This document shows positions 25,563 through 34,115 of a DNA stretch of 51,301 bases, in pieces. The DNA lies in assembly GCF_000735695.2 (NCBI RefSeq), contig NZ_JASZ02000016.1, positions 1 to 51,301 on the forward strand, read 5' to 3'. The DNA is from Kaistella haifensis DSM 19056 (GTDB lineage: Bacteria > Bacteroidota > Bacteroidia > Flavobacteriales > Weeksellaceae). Made by a program: the position numbers and the translations under genes. The notes beneath the pieces were generated by a model. It did no database searches. It saw only the letters and a list, made by a program, of their open reading frames with translations, and was not told the origin of the DNA. The first letter of the stretch is position 1. The number at the start of each line of letters is the position of its first letter.

Positions 25563-25594
25563 AAAAAAAGAGTGAATAAATTCACTCTTTTTTT
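25563..25594. terminator. bidirectional terminator between convergent genes
   Basis: A 14-bp A/T-rich stem with core GAGTGAA and TTCACTC and a TAAA loop (25577-25580). The flanking A and T runs allow termination for both the flavin reductase and terC. Confidence 0.9.
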
Positions 25595-25595
25595 A

Positions 25596-26423
25596 TTACT
25601 CGTTTTCTTCTTTTAGACTTAAATCCTTGTTTAAATCCGGGTTTAGTTTCAGGTATTTCTTCTTCTGATTGTTCCGGAATTTGATGTTGAGCATTTCTAC
25701 CACCAAACTAAATGCAAGACAAGAATAAATGATGTTTTTGCTCACATGTTGGTGAATTCCTTCCGCAACCAACATCACACCGATTACGACCAAGAAAGAA
25801 AGCGCCAACATCTGCAAACTCGGATATTTGTTGATAATTGCAGAAATTGGTCCCGCAAAAGCCATCATAATTCCGATAGAGATAATTACCGCGATAATCA
25901 TCAGTAAAACACTATCAACCAATCCAATAGCTGTAAGAATAGAATCCAGAGAGAACACCATATCAATCAGGATAATTTGAAAAACCACCATCGCCATCAG
26001 TGTGGACGCGCCGGATTTTGGTTTTGGAGCATCATCGTGCCCTTGCATTTTTCCGTGAATTTCGAAAGTACTTTTTCCGATAAGGAAAATACCTCCGGCA
26101 AGAAGAATGATATCTTTCCAACTTAGAGAAAGTGGCAATTCCGATCCAGGTTCATTGAACCAAGGTAATGTGATAACAGCTTCTTTCAAACCGATGATCC
26201 AGTTGATCATCAACAAAAGTCCGATTCGGAAAATCATCGCAAATGCTAAACCGAGATTTCTGGCAAAACGCTGTTTTTCTTTGGGTAATTTGTCGGAAAT
26301 GATTGAAATAAAAATAATATTGTCTACTCCCAAAACAATTTCGAGGAAGGTAAGTGTAAGCAAACTGATCCAGATTTGAGGATCTGCAAAATTGGGTAAA
26401 TCTATTACTGAAAGGAATTCCAT
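25596..26423 (-). CDS. TerC-family integral membrane protein
   Basis: A 275-residue multi-pass inner-membrane protein with about seven hydrophobic helices. It shows the TerC hallmarks ISLLTLTFLEIVLGVDNIIF and DMVFSLDSILTAIGL, whose acidic residues within membrane helices are probably metal-binding. A variable cytoplasmic loop (HGKMQGHDDAPKPKSG) lies between the halves. TerC relatives are linked to tellurite resistance and to manganese export or co-translational metal loading of exported proteins. It stands alone between terminators with a -7 box at 26442-26449. Confidence 0.92.
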   Translation of the reverse strand: MEFLSVIDLPNFADPQIWISLLTLTFLEIVLGVDNIIFISIISDKLPKEKQRFARNLGLAFAMIFRIGLLLMINWIIGLKEAVITLPWFNEPGSELPLSLSWKDIILLAGGIFLIGKSTFEIHGKMQGHDDAPKPKSGASTLMAMVVFQIILIDMVFSLDSILTAIGLVDSVLLMIIAVIISIGIMMAFAGPISAIINKYPSLQMLALSFLVVIGVMLVAEGIHQHVSKNIIYSCLAFSLVVEMLNIKFRNNQKKKYLKLNPDLNKDLSLKEENE

Positions 26424-26441
26424 TGATTATATAAATTTCAA

Positions 26442-26449
26442 CAAAAATA
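26442..26449 (-). promoter_or_regulatory. -7 box (TATTTTTG) of terC
   Basis: TATTTTTG on the minus strand fits TAnnTTTG and lies 18 bases before the terC ATG. No -33 motif is clear. Confidence 0.4.
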
Positions 26450-26491
26450 GCAATTAAATACTATATTGAATGTTAATTTTACGAGTTTTAA

Positions 26492-26527
26492 TAAAAAAAA
26501 ATCACCCAAAAAATTGAGTGATTTTTT
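26492..26527 (-). terminator. terminator of the M13 peptidase gene
   Basis: A stem of about 10 bp (AAAAAATCAC with GTGATTTTTT) and a 12-base loop follow the stop codon at 26532, with a T run on the minus strand. The AAATCAC/GTGATTT stem recurs after the neighbouring truncated copy. Confidence 0.75.
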
Positions 26528-26531
26528 GTGA

Positions 26532-28613
26532 TTACCAGATTTTAATTCTTTCTTCTGGAGCTTTATAGAGTTTGTCTCCTGGTTTTACGTCAAATGCTTT
26601 GTAGAAGGCATCATGATTAACCAACGGCCCGAAACTTCTGAAATACCCCGGCGAATGCGGATCGGTTTTGACCTGATTGGTCATATATTGCTCAGTAGAT
26701 TTTGTACGCCAAACCGTAGCCCAACTCATGAAAAATCTTTGATCTTGATTGAAACCACTGATTAAACCTGGATTTCCATGATCTTTCAAATACATTTGCA
26801 ACGCGGTATAAGCTACTGCAACACCGCCCAAGTCGCCGATATTTTCACCGCTGGTGAATTTTCCGTTCACGAAACTGCCTTTTACTGGCTCATATTGATC
26901 ATATTGAGCTGCCAAAGCTCCCACTTTCGCATCGAAATTTTTTCTGTCAGCTTCCGTCCACCAATTGTTGAGGTTTCCATCACCGTCAAATCGCGAACCA
27001 GAATCATCGAAACCATGGGAAATTTCGTGCCCGATTACTGCGCCAATTCCACCGAAATTTACCGCTGGATCAGCTTTGAAGTTGAAAAATGGCGGTTGCA
27101 AAATAGCTGCAGGGAAAACGATTTCGTTGTTGGAACCGCTGTAATAGGCGTTTACTGTTTGAGGCGACATTCCCCATTCCGTTTTATCAACAGGTTTTCC
27201 TACCTTGTCCAAGTTTTTCGCATATTGCCATTCGCTTACTTTCATCAGGTTCCCGTAGTATGTTCCGCCATCTTTTGGAGCGGTGAGCTGCAGTTTAGAA
27301 TAATCTTTCCACTGATCAGGATAAGCAATTTTCACACTGAATTTCGCGAGCTTTTCCTGCGCTTTTGTTTTTGTAACATCCGACATCCAATCGAGGTTAT
27401 CAATATGCTGTTTGAAAGCTTTTTTCAGGTAATCGATATAAGTTTCCATCTGCTCCTTTGCACCAGCTGGGAAATATTTTTCTACGTAAAGTTTACCAAA
27501 AGCTTCGCCCAAAGTGCCGTTTATTACACTTAAAGCTCTTTTATCCATAGAGCGTTGTTCTTTTTGTCCTTGAAGATATTTGGAGTAGAAATTGAAATTG
27601 ATATCATCCAACTTTTTATCAAGATTGGTTGCGTTTCCGGCAATCATTCTAGCTTTCATGTATTCTATAATTAAAGGCAGTGTGCGCGCATTCATCCAAG
27701 AATCCATGTTTTGATAATATTTCAATTCGCTTACAATCACTTTATCGGTCTTCACTCCTGCTGCAGAAAGATATCCTTTCAGATCGATATTCTTCACCAG
27801 TCCAGGAAGTTCTGCTACTGTTTTCGGGTTATAGCGCAAATTTGCATCCCGGTTTTGCTCGTTTGTTAAAAGATCATTCGCAAGACGTTTTTCGAAAGCA
27901 ACTACTCGTTGAGCGGTTTGATCAGCTTTTGTGTCGCCTAAAACAGTGAATAGTTGAGCCACATAATTTTTATATTCATTTAAAGTTTTCGTGTTGGCTT
28001 CATTTTCTTTTTGATAATAATCTCTTCCTAATCCCAAACTAGGTCCTCCAAAATAAACCGCATTCATCTTAGAGTTTTTCATATCAGAACCTACGCGCCA
28101 AGCATAAAAAGGGTTATCTCCGGTTTTTGTGGCATCAATTAAATATTTCTGCAATTCTGCAATCGTTTTGATTTGATCAATTTTAGCCAAATCTGATTTG
28201 ATAGGGTTGATTCCATCCGCATTTCTTTTATCCCAATCCATGAAAGTTCCGTAAAGTGCTTGGATTTTCTGACCTTCAGAACCTTGAGCAAAATTATCGG
28301 ATAAAATTTTATTTAAAATTTCCAAAGAAGCAACATCCACATCTTCACGAAGTGCATTAAAACTTCCCCAACTCGATTTGTCTGACGGAATTTCCGCAGT
28401 TTTGATCCAATTGCCGTTCACATAATTAAAGAAATCGTCCTGTGGACGCACCGAAGTGTCCATAAATGCAAGATTAAGACCTTCTTCTTTTGCAGTTGCC
28501 GGTGTGGTTTGCGTTTCAGGAGCAGTTGTAGATTGTGCTGTATTCTTACTCGAACATGAACTGAGAAAAACGATTCCTGAAAATGCAAGAATACTTATTG
28601 AAATTTTTTTCAT
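26532..28613 (-). CDS. M13 (neprilysin-like) zinc metallopeptidase, lipoprotein
   Basis: A 693-residue envelope peptidase. MKKISISILAFSGIVFLSSC gives a lipobox Cys at residue 20, so it is a lipoprotein. The M13 N-terminal domain begins MDTSVRPQDDFFNYVNGNW. The zinc site is in GAVIGHEISHGFDDSGS (HExxH). The downstream ligand Glu is in SGENIGDLGGVAVAY, and the C-terminus ends PEERIKIW with the family YxxF and R/W motifs. Such proteases cleave short peptides in the periplasm or at the cell surface. The start is set at 28613, since 14 upstream residues from 28655 precede the signal. A shortened second copy lies directly upstream at 28770-28947. Confidence 0.95.
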   Translation of the reverse strand: MKKISISILAFSGIVFLSSCSSKNTAQSTTAPETQTTPATAKEEGLNLAFMDTSVRPQDDFFNYVNGNWIKTAEIPSDKSSWGSFNALREDVDVASLEILNKILSDNFAQGSEGQKIQALYGTFMDWDKRNADGINPIKSDLAKIDQIKTIAELQKYLIDATKTGDNPFYAWRVGSDMKNSKMNAVYFGGPSLGLGRDYYQKENEANTKTLNEYKNYVAQLFTVLGDTKADQTAQRVVAFEKRLANDLLTNEQNRDANLRYNPKTVAELPGLVKNIDLKGYLSAAGVKTDKVIVSELKYYQNMDSWMNARTLPLIIEYMKARMIAGNATNLDKKLDDINFNFYSKYLQGQKEQRSMDKRALSVINGTLGEAFGKLYVEKYFPAGAKEQMETYIDYLKKAFKQHIDNLDWMSDVTKTKAQEKLAKFSVKIAYPDQWKDYSKLQLTAPKDGGTYYGNLMKVSEWQYAKNLDKVGKPVDKTEWGMSPQTVNAYYSGSNNEIVFPAAILQPPFFNFKADPAVNFGGIGAVIGHEISHGFDDSGSRFDGDGNLNNWWTEADRKNFDAKVGALAAQYDQYEPVKGSFVNGKFTSGENIGDLGGVAVAYTALQMYLKDHGNPGLISGFNQDQRFFMSWATVWRTKSTEQYMTNQVKTDPHSPGYFRSFGPLVNHDAFYKAFDVKPGDKLYKAPEERIKIW

Positions 28614-28704
28614 TAGATAAAATTTAGAATTGATCATTAAATAGTCGCTTCGCAAAGCGATTTGTTACCTCTTTGTCTAAAAATAAAAATATATTTTAAA
28701 CCCT

Positions 28705-28748
28705 GCAAATAAAAAATCACCCGGAGAATTTCACAAGGTGATTTGTAT
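28705..28748 (-). terminator. terminator of the truncated M13 copy
   Basis: AAATCACC (28714-28721) pairs with GGTGATTT (28737-28744), with T residues downstream on the minus strand. It has the same stem core as the terminator after the intact gene, so the terminator duplicated with the gene. Confidence 0.7.
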
Positions 28749-28769
28749 ACAATATTTTCGAATCTTTCT

Positions 28770-28947
28770 TTACCAGATTTTAATTCTTTCTTCCGGTTTT
28801 TTGTAATGTTTATCACCTTCTTTCACATAAAATGCTTTGTAGAAAGCGTCGGTATTCACCAAAGGTCCAAACGCGCGGTTTTGCGGTGCATGAATTTAAT
28901 GCAATGATTCCTGCAAAAGCAAGCACGGTTATGTTGATTTTTTTCAT
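28770..28947 (-). pseudogene. internally deleted second copy of the M13 peptidase gene
   Basis: On the minus strand the ATG at 28947 opens MKKINITVLAFAGIIALNSC, a lipoprotein signal closely like that of the intact gene. The DNA then jumps straight to the last 40 or so codons of the peptidase, APQNRAFGPLVNTDAFYKAF then KPEERIKIW, in a different frame, ending at TAA 28770-28772. The intact homologue has about 650 codons between these points. In the signal-peptide frame the fusion reads on to a TGA at 28813-28815 and gives a 44-residue lipopeptide. The joint lies around ATGCACCGC. It is a relic of a tandem duplication. Confidence 0.9.
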
Positions 28948-29007
28948 TGATGAAATATGATTTATCGTTTAGTCTGAAAGAAATTTTAAATGTTACATTT
29001 TCTTAAT

Positions 29008-29037
29008 AAAAAAACCATCCTTGAAAAAGAATGGTTT
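29008..29037 (-). terminator. terminator after the head-GIN gene
   Basis: A 7-bp stem (29012-29018 with 29031-29037) sits past the stop codon of the gene at 29044. A run of seven T residues follows on the minus strand. Confidence 0.6.
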
Positions 29038-29043
29038 CTGGTT

Positions 29044-29706
29044 TTATTTGAAATTTATTTTTCCGCCAATCACATTTTTTACTTTTCGATCGTCTGGATC
29101 TCCGTATATATCAATGATTCCACCAGCGCGAGTGGTTGCTTTTACGGAATCTTTAACATATACTTCAGCAAAGCCACCTGCATTCGCAGTAACACTGGTG
29201 TTTTTCGAAACTGCATTTTGTCCGTAATATTTCCCTCCGGAATTCACTACAATATCCTGATTATCGGCTTTTCCAGAAACTTTCACTTCGCCGCCAGAGT
29301 TTGTTTTCACATTCAATTTTTCTGCATCTACATTCATATCGATTTTCGAACCTTCATTTGAGGTTAGCGAAAGCATGCTGGTTTCCATTTCATCGGTTGA
29401 AGTAATCGTTGAACCCTGACTTGCTTGAATATCATTGATTTTTTGGTAATATACTTTAACTGAAATTGTTCCGCCTTGAAGGATTTTTGCCGGCGATAAT
29501 TTAATTTTTAGTTCACCATTTTTGTTAATGGTTTCTACGTCCGCATCTTCTGTTTCGGTTTCCACTTTGTTTTCGTTGGATGGAATGAGCGTGATGTTAA
29601 GCTTATTGTAAACCTTCAGCGAAGTGAATGAACCTACATTTCTAACGGATTGTGCAAATGATAACTGAAATGCCAGAATCAAAAAACTTCCTAATACTTT
29701 CTTCAT
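29044..29706 (-). CDS. head-GIN domain protein (DUF2807 type), exported
   Basis: A 220-residue protein with signal peptide MKKVLGSFLILAFQLSFAQ. The mature part is a repetitive, right-handed beta-solenoid-like sequence: VGSFTSLKVYNKLNITLIPS, ELKIKLSPAKILQGG, LNVKTNSGGEVKVSGKADNQ, KNTSVTANAGGFAEVYVKDS and TRAGGIIDIYGDP. This is the putative auto-transporter adhesin head-GIN domain, common in Bacteroidota. The function is unproven; cell-envelope localisation is expected. It lies upstream of the M13 relic and 71 bases downstream of cinA in the same direction. Confidence 0.88.
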   Translation of the reverse strand: MKKVLGSFLILAFQLSFAQSVRNVGSFTSLKVYNKLNITLIPSNENKVETETEDADVETINKNGELKIKLSPAKILQGGTISVKVYYQKINDIQASQGSTITSTDEMETSMLSLTSNEGSKIDMNVDAEKLNVKTNSGGEVKVSGKADNQDIVVNSGGKYYGQNAVSKNTSVTANAGGFAEVYVKDSVKATTRAGGIIDIYGDPDDRKVKNVIGGKINFK

Positions 29707-29777
29707 AATGATATTGATTTTTTCTTTTATGTAAACGTTTTCTCTATTATTTTATTTCTTTTCAATCTTTATAATAA

Positions 29778-31031
29778 TCACCTAATTTCTTTCACCAAAA
29801 TCTCCACTAAATCCTGCAAAACTCGTTGAGAAACAAAATTTGCAAAATCATTTCGCTCTAAATGAGGAAGAAAAAGCCGATTGGTTTTCTCAAAATCCCT
29901 CACTCGAATAGAATAGAAAACAACCCCAATTTCATTATTAAATTCATCAGAGTTTGGTCCTGAAACCCCTGTCGTCGAAACCGAAATATCGGTTCCGAAC
30001 AATTTTTGGCAACCCAAAGTCATTTCCTGAGCTACTTCTTTGGAAACCACCGTTTTTTCCGAAATCGTTTCCGCGGAAACACCTAGAATTTTTATCTTTT
30101 GATGATAATCGTAAGGGACAATTCCTCCCTGAAAATACTTCGAACTTCCGGAAACCGAAGTAATCAATCGCGCGAGTTCGCCTCCGGTACAGCTTTCGGC
30201 AGTAGATATGGTGAGATTTTTTTTCGTTAATATTTCTTTTAAAATTTCCTGAATTTCATTACCATTCCATGAAATTACTTTTTCTTCAATTAATGGTCGA
30301 AGTTTTTCAACCTCTTTATCTAATTGATTTTCCACAATCTGAAAATCATCTCCAACCCCTGTTAATCTCAATTTCACACGATTTCCAATTGGCAAATAGG
30401 ACAAAGAAATATTTTCGGGAAGCGCCAATTCCCAATTTTCAATCGTAAGCGAAAGCAAACTCTCCGGAAAATCAACCACCGAAATAATGCGTGAAACGAT
30501 GTATTGCAACGCAAAATGCTCTTTTAAATAAGGAATAATTTTGTTCTGAATCAGCGGTTTCACTTCATAAGGAACTCCGGGCAGGCAAATTGCAATTTTA
30601 TCATCTTTGCTAATCATTTGGCAAGGTGCGGTTCCATTTTCGTTTTGAAAAATCTGTGCTTTCGAAAGTACAACTGCTTGATTCTTATTGATTTCCAACA
30701 AATGTTCGCGTTTTCTTTTAATCATTAATTTTCTGAGATGCTCGAAAGTTTCTTCATCCAGCTTCAATTCATCTTCAAAAAATTCCGCAAACGCAATTTT
30801 CGTTTTATCATCTTTGGTCGGACCCAAACCACCGGTTGTTATCACGAGAGTCCCAATTTCAAAAGCTGATTTCAAAGCTGTTTTAATGGTTTCAACATCA
30901 TCTGAAATCGTGAAAATCTGTTGAACTGCAATTCCAATATTTTTAAGTTGAGCTGCGATATAATTGGAGTTTGTATCTACGGTATTTCCGGACAAAATTT
31001 CGTCGCCAATGGTGATGAGAACTGCTTTCAT
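29778..31031 (-). CDS. cinA: CinA-family protein (nicotinamide-nucleotide amidase)
   Basis: A 417-residue two-domain protein. The N-terminal MoCF-like domain has ITIGDEILSGNTVDTNSNY and VITTGGLGPTKDD. The C-terminal PncC-like amidase has STAESCTGGELARLITSVSG, FQGGIVPYDYHQK and STTGVSGPN. The enzyme deamidates NMN to NaMN in pyridine-nucleotide salvage and may act on ADP-ribose. Length is the family norm, and no other competence gene is adjacent. TAAATTTA upstream is a one-mismatch -7 box. Confidence 0.94.
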   Translation of the reverse strand: MKAVLITIGDEILSGNTVDTNSNYIAAQLKNIGIAVQQIFTISDDVETIKTALKSAFEIGTLVITTGGLGPTKDDKTKIAFAEFFEDELKLDEETFEHLRKLMIKRKREHLLEINKNQAVVLSKAQIFQNENGTAPCQMISKDDKIAICLPGVPYEVKPLIQNKIIPYLKEHFALQYIVSRIISVVDFPESLLSLTIENWELALPENISLSYLPIGNRVKLRLTGVGDDFQIVENQLDKEVEKLRPLIEEKVISWNGNEIQEILKEILTKKNLTISTAESCTGGELARLITSVSGSSKYFQGGIVPYDYHQKIKILGVSAETISEKTVVSKEVAQEMTLGCQKLFGTDISVSTTGVSGPNSDEFNNEIGVVFYSIRVRDFEKTNRLFLPHLERNDFANFVSQRVLQDLVEILVKEIR

Positions 31032-31111
31032 ATAAAGGTTTGAGATGTAAATTTACTAAAATTGAAAGGAACACTACCTCGTCAACCAATATTTAATTTC
31101 TCTTTTGTATT

Positions 31112-32317
31112 TTATCTTCCAAATTTAAAAAACTCGGTGAGCGGATGTTTTTTATTTTTCATAAATGCAGACACCATCGCCATTCCCGTTACCGAAAAAG
31201 TGATTCCGTTGCCCCCAAAACCTAGTACAAAATAGGAATTCTTGAATTTCCGGTGTTCCCCGATGTACGGAAGTCCGTCTTTTGTTTCACCGAAAGTTCC
31301 TGCCCAAGTAAAATCGGTGTAAAATTGATGTTCCGGAAGTAATTTTTTCAAGGTTTTCAGAATTTCTTTTTCTTTTTTTACTATCATTCTATCGCGTTTT
31401 TCGGGATCCTGAAAATCTTCATCTCCTCCACCGATCAGTAATCTCCCATCGTCGGTTGTTCTCATATATAGATAGGGCTCATCGGTATTCCAGAAGAGTG
31501 TTTTGTTTAAATTTTTGATGTTTTCCTTATCAATTTCCGAAACTGCTGCGAAAGTGCTTTTCAATTGGACAAAATTTTCTTTTATTAAATTTTTACTTTC
31601 ATAACCGTTGCAATAAACAATCTTTTTAGTTTTAATTTTCACTTCATTACTGGTCATCACTTCATTAAATCCCTCATGATATTTCACGGATTTCAATTCG
31701 GTTCTATCGTAAATTTTGAGTCCTTTTTTAAGGTTAAAAGCCAAAAGTTCGTGCGCTAAAATGAATGCATCGATACTCGCACCTTTATCTGATAAAATGC
31801 CGCCAAAAGTATTCTTCAGTCCATATTTTTTTTGGATTTCATCAGAATCAATCCATTTTACATTAAAACCGGCAGAATTTCTCGCGTCGAATTCCTTTTT
31901 TAGCCATGCAACATCTTGCTTTTTAGAAGCGAAATACAGCGATTTTTTTCTTTGAAAACCTGCTTTGGATTTTATTTTTTTCGAAAGGTTTTCCAGGATA
32001 TCAATCGAATCAGAACAAGCTTGATAACTTTTCACCGCGCCATCTTTTCCAATCATTTCCGATAATTCGTAAAGCGGAATATCGATTTCATATTGCAACA
32101 TCGAAGTGGTTGCAGAAGTGCTTCCGTTTGCAATTTCACGTTTATCGATGAGGATTGTTTTGTAACCGTCTGCAATCATTTGGTGCGCCATCAAACTTCC
32201 GGTAATTCCGCCTCCGACGATTAACACATCACAATTTTCGTCAGACTTCAAAGAAGGAAAAGAATTTAAAATTCCGTTTTTCACCAACCAAAAAGGTACA
32301 TTCGATTTCAGATCCAT
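31112..32317 (-). CDS. FAD-dependent oxidoreductase (DAO family)
   Basis: A 401-residue flavoprotein of the glycine/D-amino-acid oxidase superfamily. The FAD-binding Rossmann motif is CDVLIVGGGITGSLMAHQMI, followed by KTILIDKREIANGSTSATTS. The C-terminal FAD-contact block reads GLPYIGEHRKFKNSYFVLGF and GGNGITFS. Substrate is unknown; relatives act on amines and amino acids, and close homologues are often annotated only as FAD-binding oxidoreductase. No Rieske domain is present at the C-terminus. The start is set at 32317 (MDLKSNVPFW); nine upstream residues from 32344 are unlikely. It diverges from dps. Confidence 0.88.
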   Translation of the reverse strand: MDLKSNVPFWLVKNGILNSFPSLKSDENCDVLIVGGGITGSLMAHQMIADGYKTILIDKREIANGSTSATTSMLQYEIDIPLYELSEMIGKDGAVKSYQACSDSIDILENLSKKIKSKAGFQRKKSLYFASKKQDVAWLKKEFDARNSAGFNVKWIDSDEIQKKYGLKNTFGGILSDKGASIDAFILAHELLAFNLKKGLKIYDRTELKSVKYHEGFNEVMTSNEVKIKTKKIVYCNGYESKNLIKENFVQLKSTFAAVSEIDKENIKNLNKTLFWNTDEPYLYMRTTDDGRLLIGGGDEDFQDPEKRDRMIVKKEKEILKTLKKLLPEHQFYTDFTWAGTFGETKDGLPYIGEHRKFKNSYFVLGFGGNGITFSVTGMAMVSAFMKNKKHPLTEFFKFGR

Positions 32318-32551
32318 AGATTTAATTTTTGTCAGACCTATCAAAATCTGAGCCTTAATTTTTTAAATATTAATTAAAAAAAAATGAATTTTCCTTTTAT
32401 TATAGATTTAAGAAAAAATTAACACTGAAACAGGCTTTCTACTGCATCATTGGTTTAAAATTTGTTATGTAAAGAACACCGCATCGACCATTCCCTTGCT
32501 CGATGCATTTCATCTTAAATATCATTCAATAACATTAAAAAAAATATTATT

Positions 32552-33031
32552 ATGAAACCAGACTTAGGAATTACAGACAAAAATTTGACTTCAGTAAATG
32601 ACCTTCTAAACCATGTATTGGCTGATGGAAACGTACTTTACATCAAGTTGAGAAAATTCCATTGGAATCTTTCAGGAGATAATTTCATGGAACTGCACAA
32701 ATTATTCGAAGAACAGTACGATGCTGTTGCGGAAGCGATTGACGAAGTTGCGGAAAGAATCAGCACTTTGGGCGGAGTTGCAGTAGGAACAACTTCTGAG
32801 TTTGCAGAATTATCACTATTGATTGAAAATCCAGGAAAAATCCCAACCAACCAGGAAATGATTAAGGAATTGGTAGCTGATCACGAAACTATTGTGAAAG
32901 CTTTGCGTAAACATGTTGACGATACGGAGGAAAAATATAAAGATAAAGGTACTTCCGATTTCTTGACCGGCCTTATGCAACAACACGAAAAAATGGCTTG
33001 GAAACTGAGAAAATATTTCAAAGGATCGTAG
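32552..33031 (+). CDS. dps: Dps-family DNA-protection ferritin
   Basis: A 159-residue subunit of a dodecameric mini-ferritin that oxidises and stores iron and protects DNA in starvation and peroxide stress. The ferroxidase site is visible in KLRKFHWNLSGDNFMELHKL and FEEQYDAVAEAIDEVAERIS, with His, Asp and Glu at family positions. The N-terminus is short, so DNA binding, if any, is not through a long lysine tail. It has a strong terminator and lies between two convergent or divergent single genes. The 207-base upstream region has one poor -7 match only (TTTAAAATTTG). Confidence 0.95.
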   Translation: MKPDLGITDKNLTSVNDLLNHVLADGNVLYIKLRKFHWNLSGDNFMELHKLFEEQYDAVAEAIDEVAERISTLGGVAVGTTSEFAELSLLIENPGKIPTNQEMIKELVADHETIVKALRKHVDDTEEKYKDKGTSDFLTGLMQQHEKMAWKLRKYFKGS

Positions 33032-33051
33032 AAAGTTTTTGATATTTAAAT

Positions 33052-33088
33052 AAATCTCCGGCGCAACTTCATTGCGCCGGAGATTTTT
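33052..33088. terminator. bidirectional terminator between dps and the hydrolase
   Basis: A perfect 15-bp GC-rich stem (33052-33066 with 33072-33086, core CTCCGGCGCAA) with a CTTCA loop and T/A runs on both sides. Confidence 0.93.
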
Positions 33089-33100
33089 ATCAGAAAAAAT

Positions 33101-33937
33101 TTACTTCAAAACTCCCGCTAGAAAAGTTTTCATTTCCTGCCAGGATTTTTCATCAGCTTCTTTATTGTAGGCAATCGGAAGATTAAATTTCTTTCCTGTT
33201 GCAGTTGCATCCGGATTGGTAAAGGCATGCAGCGCATTCGGATAATCTATAAATTTATAATCGATTTTTGCACTGTCCATTTCTTTGTTGAAGGCTGCAA
33301 TTTCTTCTTTCGGAACAAAGTTATCCGCAGCACCGTTCAGGACGAGATACTTTACTTTATTATTTTTAGGGCGTATTCCTGTCTTCAGATTTCCGTGGAA
33401 ACTTACGACTCCTTTGAAATCGCTGGAAAGCCTGGCCATATTCAGCGCCTGCGCACCTCCAAAGCAATAACCGATAATGGCCATTCTGCTGTAATCAGAC
33501 TTTTCAGCTAAAATCACCTGGTGTTTTGCTGCATCAAACATTCTGCGGGCATCCACAGGAATATTATAAAAATGTGAAGAAAGTTGCTGCGCTTCTTCGG
33601 GAGTTTCAACTACTTTCTGGTCACCATAATAATCGACACCCACTGCGTAATAACCCAATTCGGCAAGCTGTTTCACACGGTTTTTTACATAATCATTTAG
33701 TCCCCACCATTCCGGCAGTACGAAAACTACAGGCAATTTTCCTTCAATATCAGGATTGTAAGCTGCAAAAGAGCGGTGAGTAACACCGTTGATCTCGGTT
33801 TTCAATTCTTCAGTTTTAATATTACCGCTTACATTTTCTGCGGTTGTTGTATTTTCTTTTTCAGAAGCAGTTTTCTCTTTACAGGAAGCGGCGGAAAACA
33901 AGATCGAAAGCGAAACGGTGAGTAATAAAAGTTTCAT
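33101..33937 (-). CDS. dienelactone hydrolase family lipoprotein
   Basis: A 278-residue exported alpha/beta-hydrolase. The signal MKLLLLTVSLSILFSAASC ends in a lipobox Cys (residue 19). The hydrolase core has VFVLPEWWGLNDYVKNRVKQ, the nucleophile elbow GYCFGGAQAL with Cys as in dienelactone hydrolases, LNGAADNFVP with the acid residue, and NALHAFTNPDA with the His. Envelope localisation differs from classical cytoplasmic dienelactone hydrolases, and the substrate is not known. The gene is convergent with dps. Confidence 0.9.
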   Translation of the reverse strand: MKLLLLTVSLSILFSAASCKEKTASEKENTTTAENVSGNIKTEELKTEINGVTHRSFAAYNPDIEGKLPVVFVLPEWWGLNDYVKNRVKQLAELGYYAVGVDYYGDQKVVETPEEAQQLSSHFYNIPVDARRMFDAAKHQVILAEKSDYSRMAIIGYCFGGAQALNMARLSSDFKGVVSFHGNLKTGIRPKNNKVKYLVLNGAADNFVPKEEIAAFNKEMDSAKIDYKFIDYPNALHAFTNPDATATGKKFNLPIAYNKEADEKSWQEMKTFLAGVLK

Positions 33938-34051
33938 AATAATATTTTATTTAAATGTAAAGAAAATATTTTGAACAAGTATCTGCTGACTATTTAAAAA
34001 TGAGAAATTGTAACCTTGGGATTTTTTTATGCCTGCAAAACTTTTGGTAAA

Positions 34052-34083
34052 AAAATAGAAAACATACCGGAATGGTGTGTTTT
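34052..34083 (-). terminator. terminator of lipA
   Basis: A stem of about 10 bp (AAAACATACC with GGTGTGTTTT, one wobble pair) and a 5-base loop lie past the lipA stop at 34116, with T-rich sequence downstream on the minus strand. Confidence 0.65.
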
Positions 34084-34115
34084 ATTTTTAGTTTTCAGTT
34101 AATTACTATTGCTAA

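Noticed and set aside
26778-27533. 251-residue open frame antisense to the M13 peptidase
   Set aside because: It lies fully within a well-supported gene and its product is low-complexity, Phe/Ile/Arg-rich with no recognisable domain.
28990-29361. 123-residue open frame antisense to the head-GIN gene
   Set aside because: It shadows a gene with a clear signal peptide and repeats, and has no family of its own.
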